NCBI RefSeq assembly: GCF_020532645.1
Contig: NZ_JAJAUZ010000006.1
Location: 151,772-215,771, forward strand
Reading direction: 5' to 3'
Length of the DNA stretch: 64,000 nucleotides
From: Streptomyces bambusae
GTDB lineage: Bacteria > Actinomycetota > Actinomycetes > Streptomycetales > Streptomycetaceae
A program made the position numbers and the translations under genes. Shown here one piece after another: positions 7,375-15,869 of the stretch. Below the pieces are notes generated by a model. The model searched no databases. It had not been told where the DNA came from and saw nothing but the letters and a program-made list of their open reading frames with translations. Positions within the stretch are counted from its first letter, which is position 1, and every line of letters starts with the position of its first letter.

Positions 7375-10059
7375 ATGGGATACGCCCTGTTCAAGAAGGC
7401 CGAGCGCTGGCCGGGAGGCCGTGTTCCGTACGAAATCGACGGACTGTCGTTCCCGACCCCCTCGGTGAACCGGTCGGCGATCGATGCCGCGCTCGCCGAC
7501 TGGAACCGCGACACGATCGTCGACTTCGTGCCCCGCAACGGGGAGCCGGACTTCATCCGCATCGTGCCGGACGAGGCGAAGGTCGCGTCGCCCGTGGGCC
7601 GGAGCGGCGGCGGCCAGAAGGTGGTACTGGCCGCCTATCCGAGGATCCCGGCCGGCGCGCCGATCTCGACGATCCACCAGCACGGGGACCAGGTCGACTG
7701 CCTGTACGCGGATGACAGCGGCGCCATCCGGGTCATCTGGGTCAACGGGGAGGGGGAGTGGGACGGCCTGGTCGCCCTGACCCCGCCCAACACCGTGGCC
7801 CCCGGCGCACCACTGGCCACGGGCCGTCAGACGGATGACCAGATCGACCTGTTCTTCGTCGACAGGGACCAAGCCGTCAACGTCATGTGGGTGGTCGGCA
7901 ACGGAACCTGGAACGGGCCCATCAGGCTGACGGACCCGGGAAGGAAGAGGATCCCCAGGACCGCGTCACTGGTAACGGCCCGGCAGGGCGATGAGCAGCT
8001 CGATCTGTTCTTCATCGACGCCGACGGCGCGGTGAACGTCATGTGGGTCGTGGGCACCGGACAGTGGAACGGCCCCGTCGAGCTGGCGCCCGACAGCTCG
8101 GCTTCGCCGGGTGCGTCGCTGGCCGTCGCCCAGCAGACGGAGGGGCAGCTCGACCTGTTCTACGTCGGCGCAGGCATGGACAACGGCGGGATGATCACCG
8201 TCGTGTTCGTCGCCGGCAACGGCGCCTGGAGCGCGCCCATCGGGCTCACCGGACGTGGTGCGGCGTCGATCGTCGCACCGCTGGCCACCGCCCGTCAGAC
8301 GGACGACCAGATCGACCTCTTCTACGTCGGCCACGACGGCTCGGTCAACGTCATGTGGGTCGTCGGCAACGGGGCGTGGCAGGGCCCCGTCGGCATCACC
8401 GCCCCCGGGGCGGCGAAGTCGGGAGACGCGCTCGCGACCACCCGTCAGACGGATGACCAGATCGACCTGTTCTTCGTCGACGGGGCAGGCGTGGTCCACG
8501 TCATGTGGGTGGAGGGCACCGGCCCATGGCACCCACCCGTGGGCCTGACACCCCCCGGCACCGCCCTCAGCGGTGGTGCGCTCGCCACCGCCCGGCTGAC
8601 CGAGAAGCAGATCGACCTCTTCTACATCGGCACGAACAACGCCCTCACCGTGATGTGGGTGGTCGACAAGGGCAACTGGAACGGTCCCGTCGCCTTCGAA
8701 CCCAAGGCGGTGAGAGCCGGCAACGTCATGCACGAGCTCGGCCATGCGATCGGTCTGCATCACGAGCACGGGCGGCCCGACTCCGTCAACTTCGTGGCCA
8801 TCGAAGGCGGCACGCCACCGAACTACGGCCCGGCGGCGGACTCCGCGCCCGTCGGGCCGTACGACTGCGCCTCGATCATGCACTACGGGCCGAGCGCCAC
8901 CCTCCCGATACTGAGGGTCCTCCCCTCGGCCGCCTGCGCGGACGCGAAGGTCGGGCAGCGCGACGGGCTGAGCCCAGGAGACATCGCCACCGCCGACTAC
9001 CTCTACGGCCGCGTGACCGTCCCCGGGGCGGCGCTGGCCACCGAGAGCCAGACCGACAGTCAGCTCGACGTCGTGTTCGCCGACCGTTTCGGGGCGATCG
9101 CCGTGACGTTCGTCGAAGGCGTCGGAGCCTGGGAAGGCCCCATCGAGCTGACCGCTGCCGGAGTCGTCGAGCCCGGCATACGGATCGCCTGCGCCCGGCA
9201 GACGACAGACCAGATCGACACCTTCTTCGTGGACCGTGACGGCGCCGTGAACGTGATGTGGGTCGTCGGCAAAGGCGCCTGGAACGGCCCCGTCGCCCTG
9301 ACAGGCCCCAAGGCCGCCCCCAGGAACGCGGCGTTGGCGACGGCCCGGCAGACCGGCGACCAGATCGACTTGTTCTTCGTCGGCGAGGACGGTGCCGTCC
9401 ACGTCATGTGGGTGGTCGGTACGGGGGCTTGGAACAAACCCGTCGCCCTGACGCCGCCCGGCACCGTGCGCAAGGACGCGACGCTGGCCACCGCCCGGCA
9501 GGTCGACGACGACGATCAGGTCGACGTCTTCTTCGTGGACGAGTTCGGTGCCGTCCATGTCGCCTGGGTGGTCGGTACGGGAGCCTGGAACAAGGCCGTC
9601 GCGCTCACGCCCCCGGGCACCGCTCCCGCGAACGCGGCGTTGGCGACGGCTCGGCAGACCGCCGATCAGATCGACTTGTTCTTCGTCGGCGAGGACGGTG
9701 CCGTCCACGTCATGTGGGTGGTCGGTACGGGCGGATGGAACGGGCCCCTCGCCCTCACCCCGCCCGGCACCGTGCGGAAGGACGCGGCACTGGCCACGGC
9801 CGGGCAGACCGGCGATCAGGTCGACGTCTTCTTCGTGGACGAGTTCGGTGCCGTCCATGTCGCCTGGGTGGTCGGTACGGGAGCCTGGAACAAGGCCGTC
9901 GCGCTCACGCCCCCGGGCGCGGCCCCCGCGAACGCGGCGTTGGCGACGGCCCGGCAGACCGCCGATCAGATCGACCTGTTCTTCGCCGACGAACACGGCG
10001 CCATCCAGGTCATGTGGGTGGTCGGCACCGGCAGCTGGCACGGACCGATGGGTCTGTGA
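7375..10059 (+). CDS. Astacin-like metalloprotein interrupted by propeller repeats
   Basis: An 894-residue protein with ATG behind AAGAGG and no visible signal peptide. Residues 1-85 match the first half of an astacin (M12A) catalytic domain (WPGGRVPYEIDG, then SPVGRSGGGQKVVLA). Seven repeats of about 50 residues follow (pattern RQTDDQIDLFFV, then VNVMWVVGNGAWNGPV). The second half of the protease then resumes with the zinc helix HELGHAIGLHHEHGRPD (His from residue 453) and the Met-turn SIMHYGP near 500. Seven more repeats run from about 551 to the end. The repeats look like propeller blades of the lectin/tectonin kind, so two seven-bladed propellers are plausible. The first is inserted between the last strand and the active-site helix, at a surface loop in astacins. 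All zinc ligands (HExxHxxGxxH) are present, so activity is possible. The export route is unclear. Confidence 0.8.
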   Translation: MGYALFKKAERWPGGRVPYEIDGLSFPTPSVNRSAIDAALADWNRDTIVDFVPRNGEPDFIRIVPDEAKVASPVGRSGGGQKVVLAAYPRIPAGAPISTIHQHGDQVDCLYADDSGAIRVIWVNGEGEWDGLVALTPPNTVAPGAPLATGRQTDDQIDLFFVDRDQAVNVMWVVGNGTWNGPIRLTDPGRKRIPRTASLVTARQGDEQLDLFFIDADGAVNVMWVVGTGQWNGPVELAPDSSASPGASLAVAQQTEGQLDLFYVGAGMDNGGMITVVFVAGNGAWSAPIGLTGRGAASIVAPLATARQTDDQIDLFYVGHDGSVNVMWVVGNGAWQGPVGITAPGAAKSGDALATTRQTDDQIDLFFVDGAGVVHVMWVEGTGPWHPPVGLTPPGTALSGGALATARLTEKQIDLFYIGTNNALTVMWVVDKGNWNGPVAFEPKAVRAGNVMHELGHAIGLHHEHGRPDSVNFVAIEGGTPPNYGPAADSAPVGPYDCASIMHYGPSATLPILRVLPSAACADAKVGQRDGLSPGDIATADYLYGRVTVPGAALATESQTDSQLDVVFADRFGAIAVTFVEGVGAWEGPIELTAAGVVEPGIRIACARQTTDQIDTFFVDRDGAVNVMWVVGKGAWNGPVALTGPKAAPRNAALATARQTGDQIDLFFVGEDGAVHVMWVVGTGAWNKPVALTPPGTVRKDATLATARQVDDDDQVDVFFVDEFGAVHVAWVVGTGAWNKAVALTPPGTAPANAALATARQTADQIDLFFVGEDGAVHVMWVVGTGGWNGPLALTPPGTVRKDAALATAGQTGDQVDVFFVDEFGAVHVAWVVGTGAWNKAVALTPPGAAPANAALATARQTADQIDLFFADEHGAIQVMWVVGTGSWHGPMGL
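9361..9966 (+). repeat. Near-identical tandem two-blade duplication
   Basis: Within the C-terminal propeller, bases 9361-9666 recur almost unchanged at 9667-9966. Each copy encodes two blades of about 50 residues. The phrase beginning CAGATCGACTTGTTCTTCG starts at 9361 and again at 9667, and GACGAGTTCGGTGCCGTCC recurs 300 bp apart; the first copy carries two extra Asp codons. This points to recent unequal recombination and blade-number change. Confidence 0.85.
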
Positions 10060-10089
10060 CAGCTGCCGTCACGCATACCGCGGGGCCGG

Positions 10090-11628
10090 TCAGGCGGTGC
10101 CGGAGACCGTGCCGAGGTCGGTCCAGCCGCCGTTGCCGTCCCCGCCGTTCCAGAGCCGGACGCGGGTCGAGCCGTCGGCGTCCGTCAGGACGTGGTCGCT
10201 GTGCCCGTCGCCGTCGAAGTCGGCGAACGACACCTGACGGTGATCACTCGTCACTCCGGCAGTCACCGGTCCTGCCGGGACGGACCAGCCGCCGTGGCCG
10301 TCGCCGCCCCGGTTCAGGTAGGTGTGCACCGAGCCCTCGCCCTGCACGACGGTGTAGTCGGCGTACCCGTCCCCGTCGAAGTCCGTCCACCGCACGCGGG
10401 ACGGCTCCTTGGTCACTCCCGTGGCGACGGTCCCGCGGTCCTGCCAGCCGCCCCGGCCGTCGCCGCCCTTGTTGAGGAAGACGGAGACGGGGCCGTCGGG
10501 ACGGACCCAGGTGTAGTCGGTGCGGCCGTCGCCGTCGAAGTCCACGAAGCGGACCTGGTCGGCGTCCCGGGTGAGGCCGGTCGCCACGTTGCCCGCAAGC
10601 GACCAGCCGCCGTGGCCGTCGCCGCCCCGGTTGAGGTAGACGGACACCGAACCCGTCTCCGAGAGCCAGATGTAGTCGGCCCGGCCGTCGCCGTCCCAGT
10701 CGGCGAAGCGCACCCGCTTGCGGTCCGCCGTCAGGCCCGTGGCGGTCTGCCCGAGGTCTTCCCAGCCGCCCCGCCCGTCGCCGCCACGGTTCAGCAGGAC
10801 CCGGACCGCTCCGCTGTCGGCGACCACGATGCGGTCGGCGCGGCCGTCGCCGTCCCAGTCCGCCCAGCGCAGCCGGTCGGAGCCGCCGGACTCGGTGCCC
10901 GCCCGCCCGGAGTGGGTACGGACCGCCGTGCCGTCCGTAACGGCCTTGTCGATGCCGTCGAAGAAGGCGTCGCCCATCCGGCGGTGGCCGGCGTCGTTGG
11001 GGTGCAGGCCGTCGGCCATCTCGCCCCGGACCAGGGCGGGCGCGTCGACGTAGCGGACCTTGGCGCCGGCCTGGGACTTCGAGACGACCCAGTCCTTCAC
11101 CGCCGAGTTGAAGGCCGGCACTCCGGCCGGGGCGGAGGACGGGATGAGGCCCATCACCACGACGGTGACACCGGGGCGCGCTGCGAGGATCTCATCGGTC
11201 ACCGCCGCCAGCCGGGCCGGGGCGTTGGCCTTGTCGGTCCCGCGGTCCAGGTCGTTGATGCCGTGGTGGAGGAGGACGACGTCCGGCGCGGCGCCGCGCA
11301 CCCATGCGGCGGCCTTGCCCCGGAAGTCGTTGATCATGGTGGCGGTGTGGGCCTCGTTGTCCGAGTCCGGTGCCGAGCCCGACTGCCGGGATCCGACGAA
11401 GTCGACGCGGAAGCGCGTGTGGGTCTGGGACTTCTGCCACAGCGGCAGCCGGTATCCGGCGTTGGAGGAGGTGAGGTACCCGTCGGTGATGGAGTCGCCC
11501 AGGGGCATGACGCGCAGCACCGGCGGTGCGGGCGTCGTGGCGGCGGCCGCGGGGGCCGCTGCCGCTGCGAAGGCGGTGCCGGCGCCGAGTACGGCGGTGG
11601 CCGCGAAGGTGGTCAGCTTGTGCAGCAT
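10090..11628 (-). CDS. Secreted SGNH hydrolase with five FG-GAP/VCBS repeats
   Basis: A 512-residue exported lipase/esterase-like protein. The ATG at 11628 follows GAAGG and begins a Sec signal peptide (LTTFAATAVLGAGTAFAAAA). The SGNH/GDSL domain (about residues 38-240) has block I VMPLGDSITDGY with the nucleophile serine, block III-like GINDLD and block V DGLHPNDAGH with catalytic Asp and His. Five repeats of about 52 residues follow, each opening with a calcium-loop-like DFDGDGRAD and containing LNRGGDG; these are FG-GAP/VCBS propeller blades. It is the last of three tandem genes with the same C-terminal propeller (13425, 11691, 10090). Likely role: extracellular deacylation of polysaccharide or lipid, with the propeller for binding. 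Confidence 0.88.
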   Translation of the reverse strand: MLHKLTTFAATAVLGAGTAFAAAAAPAAAATTPAPPVLRVMPLGDSITDGYLTSSNAGYRLPLWQKSQTHTRFRVDFVGSRQSGSAPDSDNEAHTATMINDFRGKAAAWVRGAAPDVVLLHHGINDLDRGTDKANAPARLAAVTDEILAARPGVTVVVMGLIPSSAPAGVPAFNSAVKDWVVSKSQAGAKVRYVDAPALVRGEMADGLHPNDAGHRRMGDAFFDGIDKAVTDGTAVRTHSGRAGTESGGSDRLRWADWDGDGRADRIVVADSGAVRVLLNRGGDGRGGWEDLGQTATGLTADRKRVRFADWDGDGRADYIWLSETGSVSVYLNRGGDGHGGWSLAGNVATGLTRDADQVRFVDFDGDGRTDYTWVRPDGPVSVFLNKGGDGRGGWQDRGTVATGVTKEPSRVRWTDFDGDGYADYTVVQGEGSVHTYLNRGGDGHGGWSVPAGPVTAGVTSDHRQVSFADFDGDGHSDHVLTDADGSTRVRLWNGGDGNGGWTDLGTVSGTA

Positions 11629-11690
11629 GTGTGGTCGTGCCTTCTGGTCGTGCGGGCCTGCGTCCGGCCGGGCCGGATGCGCGGGTGTGT

Positions 11691-13253
11691 TCACGAGGTG
11701 TGGGGGACGGGGCCGAGGCGGGTCCAGCCGGCCGGGTTGGGGTCGCCGCCGTTGAAGGCGTAGACGGTGGTGCCGCCGTCGGCCTCCTGGAGGAGGTAGT
11801 CGGCGTGGGCGTCGGCGGTCAGGTCCGCGAGCTGCACGCGGGTGTGGTCGGTGGTCACCCCGGTCGCGGTCTGGCCGGCGTGGCGCCAGCCGCCGTGTCC
11901 GTCGCCGCCGCGGTTGACGTACGTCGTCACGCTGCCGTTGGAGTTGACGGTCCAGTAGTCGGCGCGGCCGTCGCCGTCGAAGTCCGCCAGGCGGACCCGG
12001 GTGCGGTCGGCGGTGGTGCCGGTGGCGACCTGGCCGATGTTCACCCAGCCGCCCGGGCCGGCGGGGTCGCCGCCGCGGTTGAGGTGGACGTTCACGGCCC
12101 CGCTGTCGGCGATGGTGGTGTAGTCGGCGCGGCCGTCGCCGTCGAAGTCTGCGAAGCGGACCTGCTGGTGGGCGCGGGTGGTGCCCCACGCGACCTTGCC
12201 GAGGTGCTGCCAGCCGTTGGGGCCGCTGACGTCGCCGCCGCGGTTCAGGTACGCCGTGACACCGCCGTCGGGGGCGATGTGGAGGTAGTCGGCGCGGCCG
12301 TCGCCGTCGAAATCGGCAAGGCGGACGCGGGTGCGGTCGGTGGTGACGCCGGTGGCGATGCGGCCGATGTCCTGCCACGTACCGGCGCCCTCCCCGCCAC
12401 GGTTGAGGCGGGCCCGTACCTCGCCGGAATCGGCGATGGTCAGCTGGTCCGTACGTCCGTCGCCGTCGAAGTCGGCCCAGCGGACCCGGTCCGTACCGCC
12501 CGACTCGGTGCCGGCCCGCGCGGCGCGGACGGGCTTCACCCAGCCGTCGGCCAGCGCGGCCTGCAGGCCCTCGTGGTAGGCGGCGGCCATCTTGCGGTAC
12601 CCCGCCTCGTTGGGGTGCAGGCCGTCGGGCAGCTCGGTCGCCACGTCCAGGCGCGGCGACTCGACGTACCGTACGTGCCGGCCTGAAGCGGCGCGCGTGG
12701 CCACCGCGGCGCGGAGTTCCCTGTTGAAGGTGTTCGTACGCTCGAACTGCCCGCGGGTGTCGACCAGCAGGCCCTGGACGATGACGGTCACGCCCGGCTT
12801 GTCGGCCTGGATGCGGTCGATGAGCGCGGACAGTTCGGCCGCGGCGGTGGCCGGGTCGGCGTTGTGGGAGTTGAGGTCGTTGATGCCGAGGTGGAGCAGG
12901 ACGACGTCGGGTGCGGCGGCGTTCTGCCAGCGGTCGATGCCGTCGCGGATGCCCTTGACGGTGTACCCGCTGTGGCCTTCGTTGTCCGGGTCCGGCGCGC
13001 TGCCGAAGGAGCCGGACCCGACGAAATCGGGGGTGTATCCGCTCTGAGCGGTGATCCGCTCCCACAGCGGGGCGCGGTAGCCGGTCAGGCCCGCGCTGCC
13101 CTCACCGGCGGTGATGGAGTCGCCGAGCGGCATGATCCGCAGCAGCGGAGGGGCGGGCTGCGGGGCCGACGCGGCGGAGGGGGCGCCGGCCAGACCGAGC
13201 GCGGTGGTGGCCCCGACGAGCAGGGCGGTGGTCAGAGAGGTGCGGTGCTTCAT
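11691..13253 (-). CDS. Secreted SGNH hydrolase with five FG-GAP/VCBS repeats (paralogue)
   Basis: A 520-residue exported paralogue of the protein at 10090-11628. The start ATG at 13253 (a GTG one codon upstream is possible) precedes a signal peptide (LTTALLVGATTALGLAGAPS). The GDSL block I is IMPLGDSITAGEGS, block III GINDLNSH and block V DGLHPNEAGY, so the Ser-Asp-His set is intact. Five propeller repeats with ADFDGDGRADY loops follow; the last has a degenerate ADLTADAHADY loop. It is separated by 62 bp from the downstream paralogue, so co-transcription is likely. A hairpin upstream separates it from the pseudoprotease gene. Confidence 0.88.
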   Translation of the reverse strand: MKHRTSLTTALLVGATTALGLAGAPSAASAPQPAPPLLRIMPLGDSITAGEGSAGLTGYRAPLWERITAQSGYTPDFVGSGSFGSAPDPDNEGHSGYTVKGIRDGIDRWQNAAAPDVVLLHLGINDLNSHNADPATAAAELSALIDRIQADKPGVTVIVQGLLVDTRGQFERTNTFNRELRAAVATRAASGRHVRYVESPRLDVATELPDGLHPNEAGYRKMAAAYHEGLQAALADGWVKPVRAARAGTESGGTDRVRWADFDGDGRTDQLTIADSGEVRARLNRGGEGAGTWQDIGRIATGVTTDRTRVRLADFDGDGRADYLHIAPDGGVTAYLNRGGDVSGPNGWQHLGKVAWGTTRAHQQVRFADFDGDGRADYTTIADSGAVNVHLNRGGDPAGPGGWVNIGQVATGTTADRTRVRLADFDGDGRADYWTVNSNGSVTTYVNRGGDGHGGWRHAGQTATGVTTDHTRVQLADLTADAHADYLLQEADGGTTVYAFNGGDPNPAGWTRLGPVPHTS

Positions 13254-13332
13254 CACCGGGGTGGGCCTTTCGGGTTCGTCGGCCGCCGGGTCCTGCGCGA
13301 GGAGAGCCCGGCGGGGAGGAGGCGGCATGGGA

Positions 13333-13376
13333 CGGCCGCCCCCCGTCCCGCCGCATGGCAGAACGGGGGGCGGCCG
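13333..13376 (-). terminator. Stem-loop between pseudoprotease and SGNH genes
   Basis: CGGCCGCCCCCCGT (13333-13346) is the exact inverse complement of ACGGGGGGCGGCCG (13363-13376), with a 16-base loop. It lies 48 bp past the stop of the gene at 13425-15428 and 80 bp before the next start, so it probably terminates or stabilises the upstream transcript. Confidence 0.65.
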
Positions 13377-13424
13377 GTCGGGCGTGCCCCGTCAGGGGCT
13401 CGGCCTGGGAGGGAACGGGACGGC

Positions 13425-15428
13425 TCAGGTGCCGCTGGCGACGACGCCGATGCCGTTCCAGCCGTTGCCGCCGGCCGGGTCGCCGCCGTTCCACAGCCAG
13501 ACGGAGGCGCTGTTGCCGTTGCCGGCGACGACGTAGTCCGCGTGGGTGTCGGCGTTGAAGTCGACGAACTGGACCTTGGTGTGGTCGGTGGTGGTACCGG
13601 TCGCGATCTGGCCCACGACCTTCCAGCCGGTGTTCGGGACGACGTCGCCGCCGCGGTTGACGTACAGGTCGACCTTGCCGTCGGGCTTGATGAACAGGTA
13701 GTCGGCCTTGCCGTCACCGTCGTTGTCGGCGAAGCGGATGCGGGCGCGGTCGCTGGTCACGCCGGACGCGACCTTGCCGACTGCGGGCCAGCCGTTGCCG
13801 GACTGGTCGCCGCCGCGGTTGAGGTACACGGAGACCGCACCGTTGTCGGCGAAGGCCAGGTAGTCGGAGCGGCCGTCGCCGTCCCAGTCCGCGAACCGGA
13901 CCTTGCTCGCGTCGTTGGTGACGCCGTGCGCGACCTTGCCGATGTGCTTCCAGCCGTTGCCGCCGGCCGGGTCGCCGCCCTGGTTGAGGTACACCTCGAC
14001 GGAGCCGTCGGTGTTGATGAGGAAGTAGTCGGCCTTGCCGTCACCGTCGAAGTCCGCGAACCGAACCCGGTTGCGGTCGTTGGTCAGACCGGTGGCCACC
14101 TGGCCGATGCCCTGCCAGCCGTTGGAACCGGCCGGGTTGCCGCCGCGGTTCAGCCAGACCGAGACCGACCCGTTGTCGGCGATGTTGAAGTAGTCGGGCT
14201 TGCGGTCGCCGTCGAAGTCGGCCCAGCGGATACGGCCGTTGGCGCCGGCCTCGTTGACGGCGGCGGAACGGCGCGAGGTCAGGGAGCCGATCCAGGAGGC
14301 CAGGCCGTCGACGCGGGTGTCGTGGGAAGCGAGCTTGGGTTCGGTCTCGGCGATGCAGCCGCCCTGCCATGCGCGGCTGGTGATGCCGGCGATGAGGGTC
14401 TTGCCGTCCACGGTCTGCAGCGCAGGGGATCCTGCGTCGCCCTTGCACACGGGGGCGTCCGCCGGAGAGTGGGGCGTGAGGTCGAACCCGGTCTCCGCGA
14501 CGGCGCCAACGGTGAAGTCGGCCTTGTGAGCCTGTGCGGGAGCCCAGTGCTGCAGGGTGCGACCGTAGCCGGGAACCGTAACCTTGGCGCCCGCCGCGGG
14601 AGCGGTGTCGGAGACACCGACGGGAGCAATGGTGAACACCGGCTGCGCCAGCCGGGCCATGACCAGGTCACGGTCGGTACGCGGCACCAGCTCGGTGATC
14701 TCGGTGGTGTGCCCGCCGGACGCGTTCAGGTCCTTGCGCCCGATGGTGAGGACGGTCTTCGCCTTCGGCGCCCCGGCGGCCACGTCGATGCTCTCGGCGG
14801 GCTTGTCGGCGAAGCAGCTCTTCGCCGTCATCACCCAGCGGGGGTCGACGAGCACGGCCGTGCAGGCGCGCGTCTCGCCGATCCGGAGCTTGCCCAGGTA
14901 GGCGTACGGATTCTCCCCGGCCGGCTGCTGCGGCGTCGCGCTGCCGGAACCGGTGACCCGCATCTCCAGGAGGACGGCCCGCTTGGGGTCGGTCGGATGG
15001 GCTTCGCCGAAGCCCTTGGTGGTGTCCTTGGGGACGTCGAGGTTCTGCGTGCTGCCCTCGATGGAGACGGATGCCTTGATGTCCCGGTCGTTGGTCTCGA
15101 TCCGGTAGGCGCGCGGGATGTTCACCGAGAGGTAGCCGGTGTTCGCGGCAGCGAAGCAGATCCTCGACTCATCAGTGAGGAGGTTCCGCGCCCACACCGT
15201 GATCTGGTGGCTGCTGGTGCAAGGCGTCTGTGTGATGTTTCCATCACCGGCGATCAAGTCCGCGCCGGTCGCTGCCAAGGCGGCAGCGCGGTCCGGGTAG
15301 GCACCGTCCTCGACAGCGTAAGGCGCGCCGACAGGGCTGTCGCCGTCTGCCGACATGGCCGGAACGGGTGTCCCCAGGACTACGGCAGTGGCCATGACGG
15401 CTACGGGGAGCCGCTTGGGTATGCGCAT
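13425..15428 (-). CDS. Secreted trypsin-like pseudoprotease with five FG-GAP repeats
   Basis: A 667-residue exported protein. A signal peptide (RLPVAVMATAVVLGTPVPAM) is followed by a novel N-terminal region to about residue 180, a chymotrypsin-fold (S1) domain at about 180-385, and five FG-GAP/VCBS blades to the end. The S1 domain keeps family landmarks (ACTAVLVDPRWVMTAKSCF, DLVMARL, KVTVPGYGR, CKGDAGSPAL, WQGGC). However, the catalytic His of the TAAHC motif is Ser204 (TAKSC) and the catalytic Ser of GDSGGP is Ala332 (GDAGSP). Two of three triad residues are gone, so it should be proteolytically inactive and may bind rather than cut. The C-terminal propeller is shared with the two SGNH paralogues downstream. 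Confidence 0.85.
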   Translation of the reverse strand: MRIPKRLPVAVMATAVVLGTPVPAMSADGDSPVGAPYAVEDGAYPDRAAALAATGADLIAGDGNITQTPCTSSHQITVWARNLLTDESRICFAAANTGYLSVNIPRAYRIETNDRDIKASVSIEGSTQNLDVPKDTTKGFGEAHPTDPKRAVLLEMRVTGSGSATPQQPAGENPYAYLGKLRIGETRACTAVLVDPRWVMTAKSCFADKPAESIDVAAGAPKAKTVLTIGRKDLNASGGHTTEITELVPRTDRDLVMARLAQPVFTIAPVGVSDTAPAAGAKVTVPGYGRTLQHWAPAQAHKADFTVGAVAETGFDLTPHSPADAPVCKGDAGSPALQTVDGKTLIAGITSRAWQGGCIAETEPKLASHDTRVDGLASWIGSLTSRRSAAVNEAGANGRIRWADFDGDRKPDYFNIADNGSVSVWLNRGGNPAGSNGWQGIGQVATGLTNDRNRVRFADFDGDGKADYFLINTDGSVEVYLNQGGDPAGGNGWKHIGKVAHGVTNDASKVRFADWDGDGRSDYLAFADNGAVSVYLNRGGDQSGNGWPAVGKVASGVTSDRARIRFADNDGDGKADYLFIKPDGKVDLYVNRGGDVVPNTGWKVVGQIATGTTTDHTKVQFVDFNADTHADYVVAGNGNSASVWLWNGGDPAGGNGWNGIGVVASGT

Positions 15429-15495
15429 GAGTGTTGTTTTCGCCTTCGGAAAACTCCCACGGCTGCCTGGTCAGGGCGGGTGGGATGACGTAAGT

Positions 15496-15517
15496 CGGCC
15501 CACGTCTGCGTGGGCCG
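15496..15517. promoter_or_regulatory. Inverted repeat, possible operator or hairpin
   Basis: CGGCCCACG (15496-15504), loop TCTG, then CGTGGGCCG (15509-15517): a perfect 9-bp palindrome 68 bp upstream of the pseudoprotease start. It is a candidate operator or 5' UTR hairpin for that gene. Confidence 0.4.
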
Positions 15518-15710
15518 GGCAAGATCGCCTGGGGAGGTCGCCGAGCAGGATAACCCGACCGCCGGGAGTGCCTTCCACCGCCCGCAGTTTCAAGCCATAA
15601 GTAAAGGGGGAGTAAAGCACTCCGGCAGGCTATTAGCCTTTGATGAAGCCGCGGGATCGCCCCGGCTGAAACAGCAGTTCCGTACCGGGTCCGACCAACC
15701 CGGGAAAGGA

Positions 15711-15759
15711 GCCGGCTGCCCTTAGGCCTGGGGAGGCCGAATCGTGGAGGGCAGCCGGC
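15711..15759. promoter_or_regulatory. Two-tier hairpin upstream of toxin gene
   Basis: GCCGGCTGCCCT (15711-15722) pairs with AGGGCAGCCGGC (15748-15759). Inside, GGCC (15725-15728) pairs with GGCC (15735-15738) around TGGGGA. It lies about 110 bp before the toxin start and could act as a terminator or a structured leader element. Confidence 0.5.
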
Positions 15760-15792
15760 GCCGACGGCGTACATCAGGGGGCAATGAAGCCC

Positions 15793-15817
15793 GCATCCCG
15801 GTCAACGACCGGGATGC
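15793..15817. promoter_or_regulatory. Perfect 11-bp hairpin in toxin leader
   Basis: GCATCCCGGTC (15793-15803), loop AAC, then GACCGGGATGC (15807-15817). The very stable stem lies 52 bp before the toxin GTG. It could attenuate transcription or, as an exact palindrome, bind a dimeric repressor. Confidence 0.5.
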
Positions 15818-15869
15818 CGTTCTGTCGTGCCCGGGATCTGCGCAAGAAGATTACCGAGGGGAACATTCC

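Larger units (their letters stand above)
15429..15869. other. Divergent intergenic region with three strong hairpins
   Basis: A 441-bp gap between the divergent starts of the pseudoprotease (15428, reverse) and the ALF/HINT toxin (15870, forward). No codon-biased frame fits a gene here. It holds three perfect inverted repeats, listed separately at 15496, 15711 and 15793. It must contain both promoters, but no convincing -35/-10 pair could be chosen. An unusually long structured leader precedes the toxin. Confidence 0.7.

Noticed and set aside
15429..15869. Possible c-di-AMP (ydaO-type) riboswitch in the toxin leader
   Set aside because: I looked for the conserved core blocks typical of Streptomyces copies and did not find them; only simple palindromes are present.
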